NCBI RefSeq assembly: GCF_025133575.1
Contig: NZ_CP104011.1
Coordinates: 3,728,965-3,792,964, forward strand
Reading direction: 5' to 3'
DNA length: 64,000 bases
From: Pseudomonas sp. GCEP-101
GTDB taxonomy: Bacteria > Pseudomonadota > Gammaproteobacteria > Pseudomonadales > Pseudomonadaceae
The notes beneath the pieces are model-generated. The model searched no databases, was not told the DNA's origin, and was given only the letters and a program-made list of their open reading frames with translations. Below are positions 45,842 to 54,028 of this stretch, in pieces. Numbering within the stretch: the first letter of the stretch is position 1; each line of letters begins with the position of its first letter. The position numbers and the translations under genes were made by a program.

Positions 45842-45992
45842 GGGCGAGGCCGGCAGGCGTGGAGGGCGGATTCTAGCGCGTCGATTGGCCGCGTCGATGG
45901 CGCCGATGGGCAAATCGAGTTGGACCTCGGCGCCGCGTGGGTGTCCATTGTGCAGGCCCACTGACAGTCATCCCTGCATCGAGAGGAAGTCC

Positions 45993-46175
45993 GTGAAGAG
46001 TCCGTGCATCAAGATCTGCGAATTCGAGGAAGGCATCTGCCTGGGCTGCGGCCGCAGCCGCGAGGAAATCAAGGCGTGGAAACGCGCCGACCCCCTGGGC
46101 CAGGAGGCGATCCGGGCGGAGGCGGACATGCGTTTGCTGGTGCTGGAGGCGCAGGGGAGAAGGCGGTATCGGTAG
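45993..46175 (+). CDS. DUF1289 small cysteine-rich protein
   Basis: A 60-aa protein, read MKSPCIKICEFEEGICLGCG from the GTG start at 45993, which has GAGAGGAAG upstream. The four-Cys pattern SPCIKICEFEEGICLGCGRS and the following EIKAWKRADP are diagnostic of DUF1289, a presumed Fe-S or zinc-binding family. Function unknown. Longer frames through here are not used because the DUF always begins at this Cys segment. Confidence 0.87.
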   Translation: MKSPCIKICEFEEGICLGCGRSREEIKAWKRADPLGQEAIRAEADMRLLVLEAQGRRRYR

Positions 46176-46195
46176 CCGCGCCCGGCATGCTCTTC

Positions 46196-46258
46196 GTAGG
46201 AGCGGACCTTGTCCGCGAATGGGTCCGGAAGAGCTTCGCGGATAAGATCCGCTCCTAC
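46196..46258. repeat. REPIN-like inverted pair (family A, GGAC/GTCC subtype)
   Basis: GTAGGAGCGGACCTTGTCCG is matched by GATAAGATCCGCTCCTAC. The right stem carries ATCC in place of GTCC, a mild decay. It is the first of a row of repeats filling 46176-46733, which contains no gene. Confidence 0.75.
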
Positions 46259-46291
46259 GGTTCAGCGCATCGAGGTTCGCTCGGAGTAGAC

Positions 46292-46367
46292 GTAGGGCGA
46301 ATAACCCGGAACGGGTTATCCGCCGCACCTTGCGCGACGGATAACGCTGTCGCGTTATGCGCCCTAT
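46292..46367. repeat. Family C palindromic repeat
   Basis: GTAGGGCGAATAACCCGGAA begins the element and TTATGCGCCCTAT ends it, with internal stems AACCCGGAACGGGTT and ATAACGCTGTCGCGTTAT. It is nearly identical to the copy at 46552. Confidence 0.8.
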
Positions 46368-46394
46368 AGAACTGGGTATTCGTGCCCAGGGTTG

Positions 46395-46511
46395 CCCTCA
46401 CCCCAGCCCTCTCCCGGAGGGAGAGGGGGCAGATCGTGCCGGGTGAAAGCGTTGTGTCCTCCTGCACCGAACCAGTCCCCTCTCCCTTCAGGGAGAGGGT
46501 TAGGGAGAGGG
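46395..46511. repeat. Composite family B repeat (inverted arms around a spacer)
   Basis: Inverted arms CCCTCACCCCAGCCCTCTCC and GGGAGAGGGTTAGGGAGAGG flank about 49 bp that begin GGCAGATCGTGCCGGGTGAA. Same plan and length as the 40138-40257 element. Confidence 0.8.
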
Positions 46512-46551
46512 CGGTCGAAGGTGAATGCGATGGTTCAGCGAGGGCTCTAGA

Positions 46552-46627
46552 CGTTGGGCGAATAACCCGGAACGGGTTATCCGCCGCACCCGTCACGGCG
46601 GATAACGCTGTCGCGTTATGCGCCCTA
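46552..46627. repeat. Family C palindromic repeat
   Basis: The second copy within 260 bp, in the same orientation as that at 46292. It shares AATAACCCGGAACGGGTTAT exactly. Recombination between the two would delete the family B element. Confidence 0.8.
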
Positions 46628-46658
46628 GGGAGCTGAGTGACCTGTCGGCATGGTGGCC

Positions 46659-46728
46659 GTTCGCGAGCAAGCTCGCTCCTACAGGTGCAGCGTACGCGCT
46701 CTTCGTAGGAGCGAGCTTGCTCGCGAAC
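46659..46728. repeat. Outward-facing pair of REP elements (family A, GAGC/GCTC subtype)
   Basis: Here the usual order is reversed: GTTCGCGAGCAAGCTCGCTC comes first (46659) and GTAGGAGCGAGCTTGCTCGC second (46705), 21 bp apart. The other close pairs of this family in the window face inward. It ends five bases before the gapA stop codon. Confidence 0.8.
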
Positions 46729-46733
46729 CCTTT

Positions 46734-47738
46734 TCACCCCCGCGCCAAGACCATCGCCCGCGCCGTATCCAGCATGCGGTTGGAGAACCCCCACTCGTTG
46801 TCGTACCAGGCCATCACCTTCACCAGCCTGCCGTTCACCCGCGTATGACTGGCGTCGAAGATGGCCGAGCGCGGGTCGTGGTTGAAGTCCACCGAAACCA
46901 GCGGCTGGCGGTTGAAGCCCAGGATCGCCGAGCCCTCGCTGGCGCGCTCCAGCAGCGCGTTGACCTCCTGCACGCTGGTGTCGCGGGCGACCTGCAGCGT
47001 CAGGTCCACCAGGGAGACGTTGATCACCGGCACCCGCACCGCCAGGCCGGTCAGCTTGCCCGCCAGCTCCGGCAGCACCAGGCCCACGGCCTCGGCCGCG
47101 CCGGTTTTGGTTGGGATCATCGACTGGGTGGCCGAGCGGGCGCGGTACGGGTCGCTGTGGTAGACGTCCGAAAGATTCTGGTCGTTGGTGTAGGCGTGGA
47201 TGGTGGTCATCAGCCCGTGTTCGATGCCCAGCTCGCGGTGCAGCACCTGGGCGACCGGCGCCAGGCAGTTGGTGGTGCAGGAGGCGTTGGAGACGATGCG
47301 GTGCTCGGCGCGCAGGCTGCCGTCGTTGACGCCGAACACCACCGTGGCGTCCACGCCCTGGCCGGGCGCGGAGATCAGCACCTGGCGCGCGCCGGCCTGC
47401 AGGTGCGCGGCGGCCTTGTCGCGGGAGGTGAAGAGGCCGGTGCATTCCAGCACGATATCCACTCCCAGCGCCTGCCAAGGCAGCTCCGCCGGGTTGCGGA
47501 TGGCCGTGACGGCGATGCGGTCGCCCTCTACCCTGAGGCTTTCGGCGTCGTGCTCGACACGGCCGGTGAAGCGCCCATGCACGCTGTCGTACTGGAACAG
47601 GTGGGCGTTGATCGCCGCGTCGCCCAGGTCGTTGATCGCCACCACTTGCAGGTGCTGGCGGTAGGGTCCCGAGTAGAGCGCGCGCAGTACGTTCCGACCG
47701 ATGCGGCCAAATCCGTTGATTGCCAGGCGTATAGTCAT
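46734..47738 (-). CDS. gapA: Glyceraldehyde-3-phosphate dehydrogenase, type I
   Basis: A 334-aa NAD-dependent enzyme oxidising glyceraldehyde-3-phosphate to 1,3-bisphosphoglycerate. The NAD fold [20 protein letters not shown], the catalytic Cys in [13 protein letters not shown] and the C-terminal [12 protein letters not shown] are intact. The start is ATG 47738; the frame runs upstream to 47840 only because the promoter region is open. It is divergent from edd over 128 bp holding HexR-like sites, the standard pseudomonad layout linking it to Entner-Doudoroff control. Confidence 0.95.
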   Translation of the reverse strand: MTIRLAINGFGRIGRNVLRALYSGPYRQHLQVVAINDLGDAAINAHLFQYDSVHGRFTGRVEHDAESLRVEGDRIAVTAIRNPAELPWQALGVDIVLECTGLFTSRDKAAAHLQAGARQVLISAPGQGVDATVVFGVNDGSLRAEHRIVSNASCTTNCLAPVAQVLHRELGIEHGLMTTIHAYTNDQNLSDVYHSDPYRARSATQSMIPTKTGAAEAVGLVLPELAGKLTGLAVRVPVINVSLVDLTLQVARDTSVQEVNALLERASEGSAILGFNRQPLVSVDFNHDPRSAIFDASHTRVNGRLVKVMAWYDNEWGFSNRMLDTARAMVLARG

Positions 47739-47760
47739 GGAGGTCGTCTCTTTTCTTTTG

Positions 47761-47775
47761 TTGTGGTAAAAACCA
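47761..47775. promoter_or_regulatory. Imperfect HexR-like site proximal to gapA
   Basis: TTGTGGTAAAAACCA fits TTGT-N7-ACAA with one mismatch (ACCA). It lies 23 bp upstream of the gapA start codon on the gapA side of the divergent region. Confidence 0.4.
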
Positions 47776-47823
47776 TTAAATTTCGCCGTCGACGAAAAGT
47801 AAACGCCCAGTAATCGATGATTA

Positions 47824-47840
47824 TGTTGTAAAAACAACAA
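47824..47840. promoter_or_regulatory. HexR operator in the gapA-edd divergent region
   Basis: TTGTAAAAACAACAA (47826-47840) matches TTGT-N7-ACAA, the published Pseudomonas HexR site form. TGTTGT-AAAA-ACAACA (47824-47839) is also a perfect dyad. HexR releases DNA on binding KDPG, inducing edd and gap during sugar catabolism. The hexR gene itself is not in the window. Confidence 0.8.
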
Positions 47841-47866
47841 CCGATAGTCTGTAGGAGAATGCTGCC

Positions 47867-49693
47867 ATGCACCCTCGTGTGCTTGAAGTCACCCAGCGCG
47901 TCCAGGCCCGCAGCGCGGCCACGCGCCAGCGCTACCTCGACCTGGTCAAGGCAGCCGCCACCAAGGGCCCGCACCGCGGCACGCTGCCTTGCGGCAACCT
48001 CGCCCACGGTGTCGCGGCGTGTGGTGAATCCGACAAACAGGCCCTGCGGCTGATGAACCAGGCCAACGTCGCCATCGTCTCCGCCTACAACGACATGCTC
48101 TCCGCGCACCAGCCGCTGGAGCGCTTCCCGGAGCTGATCAAGGACGCCCTGCGGCAGATCGGCTCGGTCGGCCAGTTCGCCGGCGGCGTGCCGGCTATGT
48201 GCGACGGCGTGACCCAGGGCGAACCGGGGATGGAGCTGTCCCTGGCCAGCCGCGACGTGATCGCCATGGGCACCGCCATCGCCCTGTCGCACAACATGTT
48301 CGACGCCGCGCTGTGCCTGGGCGTGTGCGACAAGATCGTCCCCGGCCTGCTGATCGGCGCGCTGCGCTTCGGCCATCTGCCGGTGGTGTTCGTGCCCGCC
48401 GGCCCCATGCCCACCGGCATCTCCAACAAGGAGAAGGCCGCGGTGCGCCAGCTGTTCGCCGAAGGCAAGGCCACCCGCGAGGAGCTGCTGGCCTCGGAGA
48501 TGGCCTCCTACCACGCGCCGGGCACCTGCACCTTCTATGGCACCGCCAATACCAACCAGCTGCTGGTGGAGGTGATGGGCCTGCACCTGCCGGGCGCGTC
48601 CTTCGTCAACCCGAACACCCCGCTGCGCGACGAGCTGACCCGCGAAGCCGCCCGCCAGGCCGCGCGCCTGACGCCGGAGAACGGCCAGTTCGTGCCCATG
48701 GCGGAAATCGTCGACGAGAAGGCCATGGTCAACTCGGTGGTGGCGCTGCTGGCTACCGGCGGCTCGACCAACCACACCCTGCACCTGCTGGCCATTGCCC
48801 AGGCCGCCGGCATCCAGCTGACCTGGCAGGACATGGCCGACCTCTCCGAGGTGGTGCCGACCCTGGCGCGCATCTATCCCAACGGCCAGGCCGACATCAA
48901 CCACTTCCAGGCGGCGGGCGGCATGTCCTTCCTGATCCGCCAGCTGCTCGACGGCGGGCTGCTGCATGAAGACGTGCAGACCGTGGTCGGCAAGGGGCTG
49001 CGCCGCTACCTCCAGGAACCTTTCCTCGATGGCGACAGGCTGGTCTGGCGCGAAGGCCCGGCGGCGAGCCTGGACGAGAACATCCTGCGCCCCATCGACA
49101 AGCCGTTCTCCCCCGAAGGCGGCCTGCGCCTGATGGAAGGCAACCTCGGTCGCGGCGTGATGAAGGTGTCCGCCGTGGCGCTGGAGCACCAGATCGTCGA
49201 AGCCCCGGTGCGCATCTTCCATGACCAGGCCAGCCTGGCCGCGGCCTTCAAGGCCGGCGAACTGGAGCGCGACCTGGTGGCCGTGGTGCGCTTCCAGGGC
49301 CCGCGCGCCAACGGCATGCCGGAGCTGCACAAGCTCACGCCGTTCCTCGGTGTGCTGCAGGACCGTGGCTTCAAGGTCGCGCTGGTCACCGACGGGCGCA
49401 TGTCCGGCGCGTCCGGCAAGGTGCCGGCGGCAATCCACGTGTCCCCGGAAGCGCTCAACGGCGGCCCGCTGGCCAAGCTGCGCGACGGCGACATCGTGCG
49501 CGTCGATGGCACCACCGGCGAGCTGCGCGTGCTGGTGGATGCGGCGCAATGGGATGCCCGTCCCCTGGTGGAAACCCCGGTCATCGATAACCTGGGCATG
49601 GGCCGCGAGCTGTTCGCCTTCATGCGCAATGCCTTCAGCCCGGCGGAGCAGGGTGCCTGCAGCTTCACGGCGGAGCTGAACGGCCCAAGCTGA
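47867..49693 (+). CDS. edd: 6-phosphogluconate dehydratase
   Basis: A 608-aa Fe-S dehydratase, first enzyme of the Entner-Doudoroff pathway, converting 6-phosphogluconate to KDPG. Cluster and active-site segments are visible: [40 protein letters not shown] and [20 protein letters not shown]; the C-terminal half has [25 protein letters not shown] precedes the ATG. It is first in an operon with glk, gltR and gtrS. Confidence 0.95.
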   Translation: MHPRVLEVTQRVQARSAATRQRYLDLVKAAATKGPHRGTLPCGNLAHGVAACGESDKQALRLMNQANVAIVSAYNDMLSAHQPLERFPELIKDALRQIGSVGQFAGGVPAMCDGVTQGEPGMELSLASRDVIAMGTAIALSHNMFDAALCLGVCDKIVPGLLIGALRFGHLPVVFVPAGPMPTGISNKEKAAVRQLFAEGKATREELLASEMASYHAPGTCTFYGTANTNQLLVEVMGLHLPGASFVNPNTPLRDELTREAARQAARLTPENGQFVPMAEIVDEKAMVNSVVALLATGGSTNHTLHLLAIAQAAGIQLTWQDMADLSEVVPTLARIYPNGQADINHFQAAGGMSFLIRQLLDGGLLHEDVQTVVGKGLRRYLQEPFLDGDRLVWREGPAASLDENILRPIDKPFSPEGGLRLMEGNLGRGVMKVSAVALEHQIVEAPVRIFHDQASLAAAFKAGELERDLVAVVRFQGPRANGMPELHKLTPFLGVLQDRGFKVALVTDGRMSGASGKVPAAIHVSPEALNGGPLAKLRDGDIVRVDGTTGELRVLVDAAQWDARPLVETPVIDNLGMGRELFAFMRNAFSPAEQGACSFTAELNGPS

Positions 49694-49813
49694 CCGCATG
49701 CCTCCCGTGCGACGTGGCTGCCTGTCCGTCGCATGGGGCGTTTCCGGCGCTGACCTATGCTGGCATCATCCCGCGCCGCAACCTTCCAACCCATTTCCAG
49801 GCCAGAGCCCGCC

Positions 49814-50812
49814 ATGAATTCCAATAACGCTCAGCCCGCCTCGAACGGTTTCGCCCTGGTCGGCGACATCGGCGGCACCAACGCCCGCTTCGCCCTGTGG
49901 CGCGGTGAAGTCCTCGAATCGGTCCAGGTCCTGGCCTGCGCCGACTACCCGCGGCCCGAAGACGCCGTGCGCGACTACCTGCAGCGCGTCGGCCAGCCGC
50001 TGTCGGCCATCGACAACGTCTGCCTGGCCTGCGCAGGCCCGGTGGGCGCCGGCGACTTCAAGTTCACCAACAATCACTGGGTGATCCAGCGCGACGCCTT
50101 CCGCGCCGAACTCGGCCTGAGCCACCTGTTGCTGGTGAACGACTTCAGCACCATGGCCTGGGCGGCGTCGCGGCTGTCGCAAGACCACCTGGTGCAGGTG
50201 CGCCCCGGCAAGGCGCTGGAAGGCCGCGCCAAGCTGATCATCGGCCCCGGCACCGGCCTGGGCGTCGGCAGCCTGATGCCGCTGCCCGGTGGCGGCTGGG
50301 AAGTGCTGCCCTGCGAAGGCGGCCATGTCGACCTGCCGGTGACGTCCGAACGTGACTTCGCCCTCTGGCAACTGCTGCGCGAGAAATACGGCCACGTCTC
50401 GGCCGAGCGCGTGCTCTCCGGCAGCGGCCTGGAAAACCTCTACCGCATGAGCTGCCAACTCGATGGCGTGGAGCCCAAGTGCGCCACCGCCGCCGAGATC
50501 GGCGAGCGCGCCATGGCCGGCGATGCCTACGCCGACGCGGTGCTGGAACACTTCTTCCTCTGGCTGGCGCGGGTTGCCGGCAACGCCGTGCTGACGGTCG
50601 GTGCGCTGGGCGGGGTGTACATCACTGGCGGCATCGTCCCGCGCTTCCTTGACCGCTTCCTGCGCAGCGGCTTCGCCGAGGCGTTCCGCACCCGTGGCAA
50701 GACCAGCGGGCCGTACCTCGACCCCGTGCCGGTGTGGGTCATGACGGCGGAGCACCCGGGCCTGTTCGGCGCCGGCGTGGCGCTGGAGCAGGCGCTGCGC
50801 AACGAAGGCTGA
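49814..50812 (+). CDS. glk: Glucokinase
   Basis: A 332-aa ATP-dependent kinase of the bacterial ROK-distinct Glk type that makes glucose-6-phosphate from imported glucose. The phosphate loop FALVGDIGGTNARFALWRGE, the substrate segment NNHWVIQRDAFR and catalytic Asp in LLLVNDFSTMAW, and the GPGTGLGVGSL motif are intact. The ATG at 49814 is used; 19 upstream codons in frame have no support. It follows edd by 120 bp. Confidence 0.94.
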   Translation: MNSNNAQPASNGFALVGDIGGTNARFALWRGEVLESVQVLACADYPRPEDAVRDYLQRVGQPLSAIDNVCLACAGPVGAGDFKFTNNHWVIQRDAFRAELGLSHLLLVNDFSTMAWAASRLSQDHLVQVRPGKALEGRAKLIIGPGTGLGVGSLMPLPGGGWEVLPCEGGHVDLPVTSERDFALWQLLREKYGHVSAERVLSGSGLENLYRMSCQLDGVEPKCATAAEIGERAMAGDAYADAVLEHFFLWLARVAGNAVLTVGALGGVYITGGIVPRFLDRFLRSGFAEAFRTRGKTSGPYLDPVPVWVMTAEHPGLFGAGVALEQALRNEG

Positions 50813-50854
50813 CCGATCGCTCACTCCCGATAACAACAAGAAAGGACGCCCGAC

Positions 50855-51589
50855 GTGAACCAGCCTGCCAAATCCATCCTGCTGGTGGACGACGACCAGG
50901 AAATCCGCGAGCTGCTGGAAACCTACCTCAGCCGCGCCGGCTTCCAGGTGCGCAGCGTGCCCGACGGCGAGAGCTTCCGCCGCGCGCTGTGCGAGGAGGA
51001 TGCCGCACTGGCGATCCTCGACGTGATGCTGCCCGACGAGGACGGCTTCAGCCTGTGTCGCTGGATTCGCTCGCACCAGCGCCACGCCTGCATGCCGGTG
51101 ATCATGCTCACCGCCAGCTCCGACGAGGCCGACCGCGTGGTGGGCCTGGAGCTGGGCGCCGACGACTACCTCGGCAAGCCCTTCAGCCCCCGCGAGCTGC
51201 TGGCGCGGATCAAGGCGCTGCTGCGCCGCGCGCAGTTCACCCAGGTGCGCGGCGGTGAGGTCATCGCCTTCGACGACTGGCGGCTGGATACCATCAGCCA
51301 CCGGCTGTTCCACGAGGACGGCGAGGAGCACTTCCTCAGCGGCGCCGACTTCGCCCTGCTCAAGCTGTTCCTCGACAACCCCCGGCAGATCCTCGACCGC
51401 GACACCATCGCCAGTGCCACCCGCGGCCGCGAGGTGATGCCGCTGGAGCGCATCGTCGACATGGCCGTGTCGCGCCTGCGCCAACGCCTGCGGGATACGG
51501 AAAAACCAGCGCGGCTGATCCAGACCGTACGCGGCAGCGGCTACCTGCTGGCCGCCCAGGTTCGCCCGCACCTCGCCGGCCATGAGTGA
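50855..51589 (+). CDS. gltR: Response regulator GltR
   Basis: A 244-aa OmpR-type regulator with receiver (LLVDDD; phosphoacceptor D56 in LAILDVMLPDEDG; Lys in LGKPFSPREL) and winged-helix domain (IVDMAVSRLRQRLRD). In P. aeruginosa GltR with GtrS controls glucose uptake through gltBFGK-oprB and affects exotoxin A. The start is GTG 50855 behind AAGAAAGGA. Its stop overlaps gtrS by eight bases. Confidence 0.92.
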   Translation: MNQPAKSILLVDDDQEIRELLETYLSRAGFQVRSVPDGESFRRALCEEDAALAILDVMLPDEDGFSLCRWIRSHQRHACMPVIMLTASSDEADRVVGLELGADDYLGKPFSPRELLARIKALLRRAQFTQVRGGEVIAFDDWRLDTISHRLFHEDGEEHFLSGADFALLKLFLDNPRQILDRDTIASATRGREVMPLERIVDMAVSRLRQRLRDTEKPARLIQTVRGSGYLLAAQVRPHLAGHE

Positions 51590-53030
51590 GCGCCGCCGCT
51601 GGACCCTGGTGCCGCGCTCACTGCTCGGCCGGATGCTGCTGCTCACCCTGCTGGCGGTGCTGATCGCCCAGGGCCTGTCGAGCCTGTTCTGGATTTCCCA
51701 CCTGCGCAGCAGCCAGCGCGACGGCCTGCTCACCAGCTCGCGCAGCCTGGCCTACTCCATGGCCGCCAGCGTCAGCTACTTCCGCTCGCTGCCCATCGGC
51801 TACCGCCCGCTGGTGCTCGACCAGTTGCGCAGCATGGGCGGCACGCGCTTCTTCGTCTCGCTCAACGAGCGCCCGCTGGACATGCGCGCGCTGCCGGACA
51901 CCACCAACAAGCAGGCGGTGATCGACATCGTGCAGGATGTGCTGCGGCAGAAGCTGGGCAAGGACGTCGAGCTGCAGGTGGAGTTCGTCAGCCCCGACGA
52001 CCTGCGGCTGTTCAACGGCGAGCTGAAGCTGGAGGAGCTGCCGCGCTCCTGGGCGCACTACGCGCTGACGCTGGAGCCGGTGAACCCGCCGGTGCTGGTC
52101 ACGCAGATCCGCATCGGCGTCAGCGAGTGGCTGTACATCGCCAGCCTGATGCCGGCGCCCTACGTCACCCTGGAGCCCGAGGGCCTGCCGCCGCAGCAGA
52201 TCCTGTCCATCGTCTTCACCAGCCTGCTGCTCTTGCTGTTCACCGGCCTGCTGGTGCACTGGCAGAGCCGCCCGCTCAAGCGCCTGGCCCGCGCCGCCCG
52301 CGACATCGCCCTGGGTGGCCAGGACCAGCCGCTGGAAGAGAGCGGGGCGAGCGAGCTGGTGGAGGTATCCCGCGCCTTCAACACCATGCGCGAGCGCATC
52401 GACCGCTACGTCAACGAACGCGCGCAGTTGTTCAGCGGCATCTCCCACGACCTGCGCACGCCCATCACCCGCCTGCGCCTGCGCGTGGAGCTGCTGGAGG
52501 ACGAACAGGCGCGGGACAAGTTCAGCCACGACCTCGACGAGCTGGAGCTGCTGGTCAAGGGCGCGCTGCAATGCGTGAAGGACACCGATATCCACGAGAA
52601 CGTCGAGGCGGTGGACCTCAACCAGTTGCTGCAGTACGTCGCCGGGCCCTACATCGCCGACGGCCGCGTCGAGGTGCTGGGCGCCGCCCGGGAGCCCTAT
52701 CCGGGAAAGCCGCTGGCGCTCAAGCGCTGCATCGGCAACCTGCTGGACAACGCCCTGAAATACGGCGGCCGTGCCCAACTGAGCATCGAGGATGAGCCGG
52801 ACGCGGTGGTCCTGCACGTCGATGACCAGGGGCCGGGGGTGCCGGAGCAGCGCCTGGAGAAAGTCTTCGAGCCGCGCTTCCGGTTGTCCGAGCGGGGCCA
52901 GGGCTACGGCCTGGGGTTGGGCATTGCGCGCAACATCGCGCATACCCACGGCGGCGAAGTCACCCTGCAGAACCGCCGTGAGGGCGGGTTGCGGGTGACG
53001 TTGAGGTTGCCGCGGTTGGAGGTGGAGTAG
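51582..53030 (+). CDS. gtrS: Sensor histidine kinase GtrS
   Basis: A 482-aa inner-membrane kinase: helix 1 (LLGRMLLLTLLAVLIAQGLS), a periplasmic sensor domain (about 35-200), helix 2 (ILSIVFTSLLLLLFTGLLV), HAMP, HisKA with H289 in FSGISHDLRTPITRLR, and an ATPase domain (IGNLLDNALKYGG, DDQGPGVPEQ, GYGLGLGIARN). In P. aeruginosa GtrS senses 2-ketogluconate or 6-phosphogluconate and phosphorylates GltR. In that species the gltB transporter gene follows directly; here a repeat-flanked nuclease gene lies between. Confidence 0.92.
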   Translation: MSERRRWTLVPRSLLGRMLLLTLLAVLIAQGLSSLFWISHLRSSQRDGLLTSSRSLAYSMAASVSYFRSLPIGYRPLVLDQLRSMGGTRFFVSLNERPLDMRALPDTTNKQAVIDIVQDVLRQKLGKDVELQVEFVSPDDLRLFNGELKLEELPRSWAHYALTLEPVNPPVLVTQIRIGVSEWLYIASLMPAPYVTLEPEGLPPQQILSIVFTSLLLLLFTGLLVHWQSRPLKRLARAARDIALGGQDQPLEESGASELVEVSRAFNTMRERIDRYVNERAQLFSGISHDLRTPITRLRLRVELLEDEQARDKFSHDLDELELLVKGALQCVKDTDIHENVEAVDLNQLLQYVAGPYIADGRVEVLGAAREPYPGKPLALKRCIGNLLDNALKYGGRAQLSIEDEPDAVVLHVDDQGPGVPEQRLEKVFEPRFRLSERGQGYGLGLGIARNIAHTHGGEVTLQNRREGGLRVTLRLPRLEVE

Positions 53031-53076
53031 GGCGGATTACTCCTGCCGGCCGTTTGGGAGTGCTTGGATGTCGCGG

Positions 53077-53252
53077 CCCTCTCCCTAACCCTCTCCCTGA
53101 AGGGAGAGGGGACTGTCCGGCGCGCGTGGCAATCGCAGAGTTCGCTTGATGTCCTAGTGTGGGTAGACGCAGAAACCCACAGGCAACTCGGAAGGCTCCC
53201 TCTCCCTTCGGAGCGGGGCGCGCAGCCAGGGCTGGGGAGAGGGTGGTGGGCC
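53077..53252 (+). repeat. Composite family B repeat, copy 1 (left of DUF559 gene)
   Basis: A short arm at 53077-53110 (CCCTCTCCCTAACCCTCTCC to GGGAGAGGG) is followed 87 bp later by a long arm at 53198-53243 (CCCTCTCCCTTCGGAGCGGG to GGGGAGAGGG) and the tail TGGTGGGCC. Copy 2 at 53637-53834 repeats the same order and tail in the same direction. Confidence 0.85.
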
Positions 53253-53294
53253 GAGGCACTAGCCTCCAGCAGTACTGCCGCTGGAGCTCCACGG

Positions 53295-53660
53295 ATGTCA
53301 TCCCATCTCTCCCAATATTCAAAACAACTCCGCACTGACCAGACCGAAGCCGAACGCGCCCTCTGGCACCGCCTGCGCGCTCACCGCTTCCTCGGCCTCA
53401 AGTTCCGCCGGCAAAAGATCATCGGCCCCTACATCATCGATTTCATCTGTCACGAACGGATGTTGATCATCGAGCTGGATGGCGGGCAGCATCTGGGTTC
53501 CAATGCGGACCTGGAGCGTGACGGATGGCTCAAGCACAGGGGTTTCACAGTGCTGCGCTTCTGGAATCATGATGTGTTGGTGAGGATGGATTCGGTGCTG
53601 GAGGCGATACGCCTGGCGCTGGAGGCTGGCTCCGCGCCCTCTCCCCAACCCTCTCCCTGA
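53295..53660 (+). CDS. DUF559 (Vsr-like) endonuclease-domain protein
   Basis: A 121-aa protein with the full DUF559 signature: TEAERALWHRLR (17-28), GLKFRRQKIIGPYIIDFIC (34-52), MLIIELDGGQH (56-66), and a late GFTVLRFWNHDVL (83-95). D49, E60 and D62 are the likely PD-(D/E)XK-type acidic residues. The fold is related to the very-short-patch nuclease Vsr. Residues 115-121 (PSPQPSP) and the stop are encoded by the downstream family B arm, and the upstream frame to 53064 merely translates the other repeat copy, so ATG 53295 is chosen. It interrupts gtrS-gltB. The activity is unproven; a role in spreading or cutting the flanking repeats is inference. Confidence 0.85.
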   Translation: MSSHLSQYSKQLRTDQTEAERALWHRLRAHRFLGLKFRRQKIIGPYIIDFICHERMLIIELDGGQHLGSNADLERDGWLKHRGFTVLRFWNHDVLVRMDSVLEAIRLALEAGSAPSPQPSP

Positions 53661-53834
53661 AGGGAGAGGGGGCTGTCCTCTGCCGTGCCGGGAGCGCTGT
53701 GCTCCTGATACTGCCGCAGCTTTCAGACAGTGAGGAGGAGACAGGCTGAAACTGGAGTTTCGCTTCACGCCGAACGACTCCCTCTCCCTTCGGAGCGGGG
53801 CGCGCAGCCAGGGCCGGGGAGAGGGTGGTGGGCC
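53637..53834 (+). repeat. Composite family B repeat, copy 2 (right of DUF559 gene)
   Basis: A short arm at 53637-53670 and a long arm at 53780-53825 plus TGGTGGGCC repeat the order of copy 1. The interior differs (109 bp versus 87 bp), so the two copies are not a recent identical duplication. Confidence 0.85.
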
Positions 53835-53909
53835 AAGACTCGGTACTTCAGGAGCCTTCCAATGCCGCCCCAATATGCCCCGATGCCAAATCCACCAAAG
53901 GACCGCCAA

Positions 53910-53927
53910 TGTCACCACCTCGTGACA
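53910..53927. promoter_or_regulatory. Inverted repeat upstream of gltB
   Basis: TGTCAC-cacctc-GTGACA has perfect 6-bp arms and lies 101 bp before the gltB ATG. It is a candidate operator for GltR or a catabolite regulator; I cannot assign which. No other gene is seen in 53661-54028. Confidence 0.4.
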
Positions 53928-54028
53928 ATCAAAGATCGCTTCGTTACCCGGAGACCAGAATGCCTTGGATAGACTCGGAACATCGCAAGCGAAGACTTGC
54001 CTCCAATAACAAGAACAAGGTGCTCCCC

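Noticed and set aside
46004..46369. 121-codon plus-strand frame overlapping the DUF1289 gene
   Set aside because: It is out of frame with the conserved Cys cluster and continues into REP and family C repeats.
53064..53294. N-terminal extension of the DUF559 protein
   Set aside because: The extra 77 codons merely translate the upstream repeat copy (LSLTLSLKGEG and similar). ATG 53295 gives the family-typical start.
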